Of a stretch of DNA of 64,000 nt, positions 56,993 through 64,000 are shown one piece after another (positions within the stretch are counted from its first letter, which is position 1; every line of letters begins with the position of its first letter). The notes beneath the pieces were generated by a model. It searched no databases. It was not told the origin of the DNA and was given only the letters and a program-made list of their open reading frames with translations. This DNA is from Lysobacteraceae bacterium. Lineage in GTDB: Bacteria; Pseudomonadota; Gammaproteobacteria; Xanthomonadales; Xanthomonadaceae. Location of the stretch: NCBI GenBank assembly GCA_023954075.1, contig JAMLIV010000008.1, positions 1 through 64,000 on the forward strand, written 5' to 3'. The position numbers and the translations under genes were made by a program.

Positions 56993-58156
56993 TCAGAACG
57001 CGCTGATGCCGGTCAGCTCGCGCCCGATCACCAGCTGGTGCACGGTTTCCGTGCCCTCGTAGGTGATGACCGACTCCAGATTCAGCGCGTGGCGGATCGG
57101 GCAATGCTCGGTGGTGATGCCGGCACCACCAAGGAGGTCACGCGCATCGCGCGCGATGTCGATGGCCATGCGCACGTTGTTCCACTTCGCCAGCGAAACC
57201 TGCTGCGGCTGCATCGCACCCGCATCCTTGAGCCGGCCCAGCTGCAGGCTCAGCAGCTGCGCCAGAGTGATGCGCCGCGCCATGTCGGCCAGGCGCAGCT
57301 GCACCGCCTGGGTGGCGGCAATCGGGCGACCGAACAGCACGCGTTCCTTGGTGTAGTCCGTGGCCTCGGTGAGGCAGGCAATCGCCGCGCCGATCGGCCC
57401 CCAGGTGATGCCGTAGCGCGCCTGCGTCAGGCAGCCGAGCGGGCCTTTCAGCCCCTTCACGTTGGGCAGGCGGTTGGCGTCGGGGATGCGCACGTTGTCG
57501 AAGTACAGCGCCGAGGTCACCGAGGCGCGCAGGCTCATCTTGTGCTTGATTTCCTGCGCGGTGAACCCGGGCGTGTCGGTCGGCACGATGAAGCCCTGGA
57601 TGCCGTCTTCGGTCTGCGCCCAGACGATGGCGATGTGGGCCAGGTTGCCGTTGGTGATCCACATCTTGGAGCCGTTGATGACCCAGTCGCCGCCGTCCTT
57701 CCTCGCGTGCGTCTTCATGTTCGCCGGGTCGGAGCCACCGTGCGGCTCGGTCAGGCCGAAGCAGCCGATCACCTCGCCGGCGGCCATGCGCGGCAGCCAC
57801 TGGCGCTTCTGCTCCTCGGTGCCGTAGGCGAAGATCGGATACATGCACAGCGAGCTTTGCACCGAGGCGAAGCTGCGCAGGCCCGAATCGCCGCGCTCCA
57901 GCTCCTGGCAGATGAGGCCGTAGCTCACCGCATTGAGGCCCGCGCCGCCGTACTCTTCCGGCAGGGTCGCGCCCAGAAGGCCCAGCCCCGCGATCTCCGG
58001 GATCAGCTCCTTCGGGAAGCGGCCTTCATCGAAACAGGCACCGATGATCGGCAGCACCTTCTCGTCCGTGAAGCGGGCCACGCTGTCCTTGACCGCGCGC
58101 TCCTCCTCGCTGAGCAGGGAACGGATATCGAAAAGGTCGGTGCGGTCCAGGGCCAT
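56993..58156 (-). CDS. gcdH: Glutaryl-CoA dehydrogenase
   Basis: The 387-residue acyl-CoA dehydrogenase oxidises and decarboxylates glutaryl-CoA to crotonyl-CoA in lysine and aromatic breakdown. It has LPEEYGGAGLNAVSYGL, GCFGLTEPHGGSDPANM, the NGSKMWITNG motif and the catalytic Glu (about 367) in TYEGTETVHQLVIGRELTG. The ATG at 58156 is used; a TTG nine bases earlier is possible. No other lysine or glutarate pathway gene lies nearby. Confidence 0.9.
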   Translation of the reverse strand: MALDRTDLFDIRSLLSEEERAVKDSVARFTDEKVLPIIGACFDEGRFPKELIPEIAGLGLLGATLPEEYGGAGLNAVSYGLICQELERGDSGLRSFASVQSSLCMYPIFAYGTEEQKRQWLPRMAAGEVIGCFGLTEPHGGSDPANMKTHARKDGGDWVINGSKMWITNGNLAHIAIVWAQTEDGIQGFIVPTDTPGFTAQEIKHKMSLRASVTSALYFDNVRIPDANRLPNVKGLKGPLGCLTQARYGITWGPIGAAIACLTEATDYTKERVLFGRPIAATQAVQLRLADMARRITLAQLLSLQLGRLKDAGAMQPQQVSLAKWNNVRMAIDIARDARDLLGGAGITTEHCPIRHALNLESVITYEGTETVHQLVIGRELTGISAF

Positions 58157-58335
58157 GGCGTTCAACTCGTGGGAGTGGATGGGATTTTCCGGCCCGCGCG
58201 GGCCATGGAAAGCCGCTCATTCTACCAGCGCACGCGCCGAAGGTCCGCAGCGCATGAACGAAAAAGCCCCGCCCGCTTGCATCGACGCGCGCCCTTCCCC
58301 ACTGTGGATGGCATCCCCCGCTGCCGGAGGCTTCG

Positions 58336-58563
58336 ATGGCCAATCCACTGCTCGCTCCCGTCCTCGGCTGGCTCGGACGCCTGCGCCACCCGCAGCTCTT
58401 CCTTGTCGCCGGCGCGCTGTTCCTGGTCGACATCGTGGTGCCGGATGTCGTTCCTTTCGTGGACGAAATCCTGCTCGCCTCCCTGACGCTGTGGCTGGGC
58501 GGCCGGCGCAAGGACCGGCGCGACGCGGCGGCCGGCGAAGAGAAGACCGTGCGCCCCTCGTGA
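58336..58563 (+). CDS. Small membrane protein, DUF6116-like
   Basis: The 75-residue protein has an N-terminal amphipathic part (PLLAPVLGWLGRLRH), a hydrophobic segment QLFLVAGALFLVDIVVPDVVP, then LTLWLGGRRKDRR. A GGAGG site precedes the ATG at 58336. Similar small proteins occur in Xanthomonadales; function unknown. It overlaps tatD by 4 bases. Confidence 0.7.
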   Translation: MANPLLAPVLGWLGRLRHPQLFLVAGALFLVDIVVPDVVPFVDEILLASLTLWLGGRRKDRRDAAAGEEKTVRPS

Positions 58564-59330
58564 GCCTCACCGACAGCCACTGCCACATCGACGCGCCCGA
58601 GTTCGACGCCGACCGCGCCGAACTCCTCGCGCGCGCCGCGGCCGCCGGCGTCACCCGCATCATCGCGCCGGCAATCAGCGCCGCAGGCTGGCCCAGGCTG
58701 CGGGAAATCGCCCGCGCCTTCCCGCAGGTCGCGCCGGCCTGGGGCCTGCACCCGATGTATCTGGCCGAGCACCGGCCCGAGCACATCGCGCACCTGCGCG
58801 AATGGGTCGAACGCGAACGCCCCGTCGCCATCGGCGAGTGCGGCCTGGACTTCTTCGTCGAAGGGCTCGATCCCGACACCCAGCGCGAGTTCCTCATCGG
58901 ACAACTTCGGCTGGCGCGCGAGTTCGACCTGCCGGTCATCCTCCACGCCCGCCGCGCCGTGGACGAAGTCACCGCGCTCCTGCGCCGCATCGGCGGACTG
59001 CGCGGCGTGGTGCACAGCTTTTCCGGCAGCCGCCAGCAGGCCGAGACCCTGTGCGGGATGGGCTTCCTTCTCGGCATTGGCGGCCCCGTCACCTACGACC
59101 GCGCCAACCGCCTGCGCAGCCTCGCGGCCACGCTCCCGATCTCCCATCTCCTGCTCGAAACCGACGCCCCGGACCAACCGGATTCGGCCATCCGCGGCCA
59201 GCGCAACGAACCGGCGCGCCTGCGCGCGATCGCCGAGGCGATTGCCGAACTGCGCGGGGAAACCGTCGAGCACGTGGTGCGCCAGACGGCCACCAATGCG
59301 GCCTTACTGTTCCGCCTGCCGGAAACTTAA
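58560..59330 (+). CDS. TatD-family metal-dependent DNase
   Basis: The 256-residue barrel hydrolase has the metal residues DSHCHID, GECGLDFF, ILHARR, VVHSFSG and ETDAPDQP, in the right order for TatD. It starts with GTG at 58560, overlapping the previous stop (GTGA). Family members act on DNA or on D-aminoacyl compounds; the sequence does not separate these. Confidence 0.9.
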   Translation: MSLTDSHCHIDAPEFDADRAELLARAAAAGVTRIIAPAISAAGWPRLREIARAFPQVAPAWGLHPMYLAEHRPEHIAHLREWVERERPVAIGECGLDFFVEGLDPDTQREFLIGQLRLAREFDLPVILHARRAVDEVTALLRRIGGLRGVVHSFSGSRQQAETLCGMGFLLGIGGPVTYDRANRLRSLAATLPISHLLLETDAPDQPDSAIRGQRNEPARLRAIAEAIAELRGETVEHVVRQTATNAALLFRLPET

Positions 59331-59497
59331 AATGATACGTGGCCGCGCAGAAATCAGTCAGTCCACCGGAACTCGACGAGCCGGCCAAGTGCAGCGGCGA
59401 AGCTCGCCTGTAAGGAAAAGGCAGGCACCTGGTTTACTTGCCAAACGACTCGGAACGCCGACTTGGACCTGCTACTGCCGCCGCCATTGCACTCCAC

Positions 59498-60271
59498 TCA
59501 GCCGCGGCGCATCACCCGCTCCACCCGCGCCAGGTCCGCTTCGGTGTCGACGCCGGCGGGAAAGGGTTCGGGGCTGAGGGCGACGGCGATGTGCCAGCCG
59601 GCTTCGAGGGCGCGGAGCTGTTCCAGGGATTCGATCTGCTCCAATGCTCCTGCGCGCATCTGCGCGAACTGGCGCAGCGCGCCGACGCGGTAGACGTAGA
59701 GGCCGATGTGGCGCAGCCACGGGCCGGCCGGCAGGGTGACGCGGTCGCGGGCGAAGGCGTCGCGGTGCCAGGGGATCGGGGCGCGGCTGAAATACAGCGC
59801 GATTCCCTGCGCGTCGCGCACCAGCTTGACGCAGTTGGGGTCGAACAGTTCGTCGGTGCCGCTGATCGGCTGGGCGAGGGTGGCAATCGGCGCGCCGCTG
59901 GCGATGAGCGCGTCCACGGCGGCGCGGATCGCGGCGGGCGGGGCCAGCGGCTCGTCGCCCTGCAGGTTCACCACGAGGGTGTCATCGCTCCAGCCGCGCT
60001 GCGCTGCGGTTTCGGCCAGGCGGTCGGTGCCCGAGGCGTGATCGGACGAGGTCATGCACACGGTCACGCCCAGGGGCGCGAGCGCATCGGCGATGCGCGC
60101 GTCGTCGGTGGCGACGACGACCTCGCGCGCGCCGGCCTCGCGCGCGCGGCGGGCGACGTGCACGATCATGGGCTCGCCCGCGATCAGGCGCAGCGGCTTG
60201 CCCGGCAGGCGCGTGGAGGCGTAGCGCGCGGGAATGGCGACGACGAAATCGGGAGGTGCGGTGTCGGTCAT
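59498..60271 (-). CDS. kdsB: 3-deoxy-manno-octulosonate cytidylyltransferase
   Basis: The 257-residue enzyme activates Kdo as CMP-Kdo for LPS. It has [34 protein letters not shown] and [10 protein letters not shown], which are diagnostic. It is the last gene of the minus-strand exbB-exbD-msbA-lpxK-kdsB operon and overlaps lpxK (ATGA). It gives KdkA and the LPS glycosyltransferases their starting sugar. Confidence 0.96.
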   Translation of the reverse strand: MTDTAPPDFVVAIPARYASTRLPGKPLRLIAGEPMIVHVARRAREAGAREVVVATDDARIADALAPLGVTVCMTSSDHASGTDRLAETAAQRGWSDDTLVVNLQGDEPLAPPAAIRAAVDALIASGAPIATLAQPISGTDELFDPNCVKLVRDAQGIALYFSRAPIPWHRDAFARDRVTLPAGPWLRHIGLYVYRVGALRQFAQMRAGALEQIESLEQLRALEAGWHIAVALSPEPFPAGVDTEADLARVERVMRRG

Positions 60272-61269
60272 GGGGAAAGCTCTCTCAGGCGCGCGGCCAC
60301 GGCGTCAAGAAACTCGTCGGGAAGGACGGCGGACACCGGCACCGCCCAGGCGTTCGATGGCGCGATTCGGGCGCACTTGACCGCATCCTTCTCGGTCATC
60401 AGCACCGGCAGCGCATCGCCGAAGCGCAGGTCGGATGCGGCAAAGGGATGGTGGTCGGGAAACGGATGCGGAATCGGATCGAGCCCGGCGGCGCGGAGCG
60501 CCCGGAAGAAGCGCTCGGGATCGGCAATCCCGGCCACGGCGTGGACCGGCTCCCCCTGGAAGGACGACAGCGCCCGGGGCTCCGCGCCATCGAACGGTAT
60601 CGCATTCGCCAGCGCCAGCCGCATCGGAACTTCTCCGGCACCCGCCTCGCCGCCATTGACGACGATGAAGTCGCAGGCTGCGGCGCGCTGCACCGGCTCT
60701 CGCAGCGGGCCGGCGGGCAAAAGCAGGCCGTTTCCCAGCCGTCGGCGTCCGTCGATCACCAGCACTTCGATATCGCGCGCCAGGGCGTAGTGCTGCAGGC
60801 CGTCATCGGCCACCAGCACGTCCACCTCGCCCGACGCCACGAGGAGGCGCGCCGCCTCGATGCGCCGCGCCGCGACAGCGACCGGCGCGCCGGTGCGGCG
60901 CATGATCAGCAGAGGTTCGTCGCCGACAGCGGCGGGAAGGTCATCCGCGTCGACGCGGCGTGCTCCGGCGTCCTGCCGCCCGTAGCCGCGCGAGATCACG
61001 CCGGGGCGAAAGCCGCGCCGGCGCAGGGCTTCGACCAGGGCCACGGTCAGCGGCGTCTTGCCGGCACCGCCCACGGCGAGGTTGCCCACAACAATCACCG
61101 GAACGCCGGCGCGTTCACCCGGCCTGCGCCCGGACACGAAGGCCGCGCGCCGCGCCCGCGCGACGCGTCCGAACAGCGCGGCAAGGGCGCGCAGCGCGAC
61201 GCCCGGACGGGCATCGCCGAACCAGCGGCGCTCGAACCATTGCGTGAGGCGGGCACGGAGCGAGGTCAT
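60268..61269 (-). CDS. lpxK: Tetraacyldisaccharide 4'-kinase
   Basis: The 333-residue membrane-bound kinase phosphorylates the 4' position of lipid A precursor. It has the P-loop [48 protein letters not shown] and GVDPE-like C-terminal parts. It overlaps kdsB and starts 15 bases after msbA, as in classical lipid A operons. Confidence 0.95.
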   Translation of the reverse strand: MTSLRARLTQWFERRWFGDARPGVALRALAALFGRVARARRAAFVSGRRPGERAGVPVIVVGNLAVGGAGKTPLTVALVEALRRRGFRPGVISRGYGRQDAGARRVDADDLPAAVGDEPLLIMRRTGAPVAVAARRIEAARLLVASGEVDVLVADDGLQHYALARDIEVLVIDGRRRLGNGLLLPAGPLREPVQRAAACDFIVVNGGEAGAGEVPMRLALANAIPFDGAEPRALSSFQGEPVHAVAGIADPERFFRALRAAGLDPIPHPFPDHHPFAASDLRFGDALPVLMTEKDAVKCARIAPSNAWAVPVSAVLPDEFLDAVAARLRELSP

Positions 61270-61284
61270 GGGGCACGCATGCCC

Positions 61285-63038
<1,754 letters not shown>

Positions 63039-63042
<4 letters not shown>

Positions 63043-63476
63043 TGGGCGGAGCTGGTGTCGGGTGCCGGGACGGTGGCGATCGAGAGCCGGGAGAACCCGA
63101 GCTGGCCGATCGCGTCCATCGCCGTCACCACGGCCTGGTGCGGCGTCTTGGCATCGGCACGCAGGACCACGGAGCGGTTCTTGTCGTCTCCCGCGACCTT
63201 GCCGATGGCCTCGCGCACGGAGGCCACGTCGCGGCGCAGCACTTCCGCGCCGCCGACGAAATAGCGTCCCTCGGCATCCACCACCACGACCAGCGGATCC
63301 TTCGGCGTCTCGGCCGTCTGCCCGGCGGCTTCCGGCAGCGCGACCTTCATCGCGGCCCGGTCCTGGAAGGTGGTCGTGACGACGAAGAAGATGATCAGCG
63401 TCAGCACCACGTCGATCAGCGGCACCAGGCTGGTTTCGAGATCGTCCGAGCCCTGGCTTGGCGTGCCGATCCTCAT
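63039..63476 (-). CDS. exbD: ExbD/TolR-type biopolymer transport protein
   Basis: The 145-residue protein has one N-terminal membrane segment with the critical Asp (SLVPLIDVVLTLIIFFVVTTTF) and a periplasmic domain ending LSIATVP. With ExbB it forms the proton-driven motor for TonB or a related complex. It overlaps both exbB and msbA by 4 bases. The first ATG at 63476 is chosen. Confidence 0.92.
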
Positions 63477-64000
63477 CCGGCCGAACTCCGGCGCCGCGCG
63501 GGCGCGCCTGGGGCCGATGCCGGCGTCGGGGCCGGTGCGGGCTTGGGTGCCGCGATGCCGTCGAGCGTGTCGACCAGCGCGATGGCCTCGCGCTCCATTT
63601 CGATCACATACGCACCCACCAGCCCACGGAAGTAGCGGTGGAACACCAGCGCGGGAATGGCGACGCACATGCCCGACGCGGTGGTCACCAGCGCCTGGCC
63701 GATACCACCGGCCAGCTGCGCCACATCGCCCACGCCGTGGTCCAGGATGCCGAGGAACAGATGCATCATGCCGATCACCGTGCCCAGCAGACCCAGCAGC
63801 GGTGCCGCGCTGGCGATGGTTCCAAGGGTGTTGAGGAAGCGTTCGAGCCGATGCATCACGTGACGGCCGGTATCCTCGATGCGCTCGCGGATCACCTCGC
63901 GCGGACGCCGCCGCACGTCGAGCCCGGCCGCCAGCACCTCGCCCAGTGGGGAATTGCTGCGCAGCGCGTCGATATGCTTGGGGTCCAGGTGCGCGTGCCG
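63473..64000 (-). CDS. exbB: MotA/TolQ/ExbB proton channel, 5' end beyond the window
   Basis: The reading frame is open to the right edge, so the start lies outside. The visible 175 residues contain HLDPKHIDALRSNSPLGEVLAAGLD and the conserved channel segment GTIASAAPLLGLLGTVIGMM and GIGQALVTTASGMCVAIPALVFH. The C-terminus is an Ala/Pro-rich tail. It begins the run exbB-exbD-msbA-lpxK-kdsB. Confidence 0.9.
   Translation of the reverse strand, partial: RHAHLDPKHIDALRSNSPLGEVLAAGLDVRRRPREVIRERIEDTGRHVMHRLERFLNTLGTIASAAPLLGLLGTVIGMMHLFLGILDHGVGDVAQLAGGIGQALVTTASGMCVAIPALVFHRYFRGLVGAYVIEMEREAIALVDTLDGIAAPKPAPAPTPASAPGAPARRRSSAG

Noticed and set aside
59331-59497. Possible small gene between tatD and kdsB
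   Set aside because: The two genes converge on this 167-base gap; it shows no gene, no clear hairpin and no ribosome-binding site worth reporting.

Overview
The window is a high-GC, gene-dense stretch of a Gram-negative chromosome. A gammaproteobacterium of the Xanthomonadales/Lysobacterales type is the best fit. This is inferred from Kdo kinase (KdkA), lipid A and Kdo genes, a LolA-FtsK-TrxB-Aat-InfA run, RlmM, RlmC, and small families (DUF6165, DUF6116-like) that I associate with that order. Nothing indicates a plasmid or prophage. The only mobile DNA is an IS256-type fragment at the left edge.

Layout. 1-1325: the end of an RHS/YD-repeat gene cut by a truncated IS256-family element. 1326-8024: sodB, a monothiol glutaredoxin and SDR pair, an M13 metallopeptidase with an altered zinc motif, a nucleoside deaminase, rlmM and an LLM oxidoreductase. 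8075-14036 (minus): HIT protein, recR, ebfC, dnaX, a DUF2007 protein, plsY and a DhaL-DegV fusion that looks like a one-chain fatty-acid kinase. 14190-23815 (minus): a large secreted subtilisin, an RND efflux pair, dcd and lolA. 23905-30678: ftsK, trxB, a COG3146 protein, aat, infA, a cold-shock protein and a DUF2383 protein. 30897-36747: a flavoprotein, rlmC, tRNA-Ser(GGA), the SRP RNA, an MBL hydrolase, kdkA, a family 9 glycosyltransferase and a DUF6165 protein.

36962-42893 is the most distinctive block: a p-cresol (4-alkylphenol) catabolic operon. It reads alcohol dehydrogenase, 4-hydroxybenzaldehyde dehydrogenase (pchA), cytochrome c (pchC), a Tat-signal protein (pchX), the flavocytochrome subunit (pchF, with Tyr384 conserved) and an FMN reductase. 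PchF oxidises the phenol and passes electrons to PchC; the aldehyde is then oxidised to 4-hydroxybenzoate. PchF has no signal peptide, while PchX, between the two subunits, has a twin-arginine signal. PchX may therefore carry or mature PchF.

43158-56418: tRNA-Ser(CGA), a PP2C phosphatase, a DUF1800/DUF1501 pair, GDPD, a secreted metallophosphoesterase, a cyclase-FHA signalling protein, a fused alpha-beta 2-oxoacid dehydrogenase E1, a secreted TIM-barrel-like protein, and an ECF sigma / membrane anti-sigma candidate / PDZ operon. 56437-64000: a GNAT protein, glutaryl-CoA dehydrogenase, a small membrane protein, TatD, and a minus-strand envelope operon exbB-exbD-msbA-lpxK-kdsB that runs off the right edge.

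A short motif of the form IFADGFE occurs near a terminus of three unrelated proteins (14190, 44416, 53437). It is the best candidate for an undescribed shared signal in this window.
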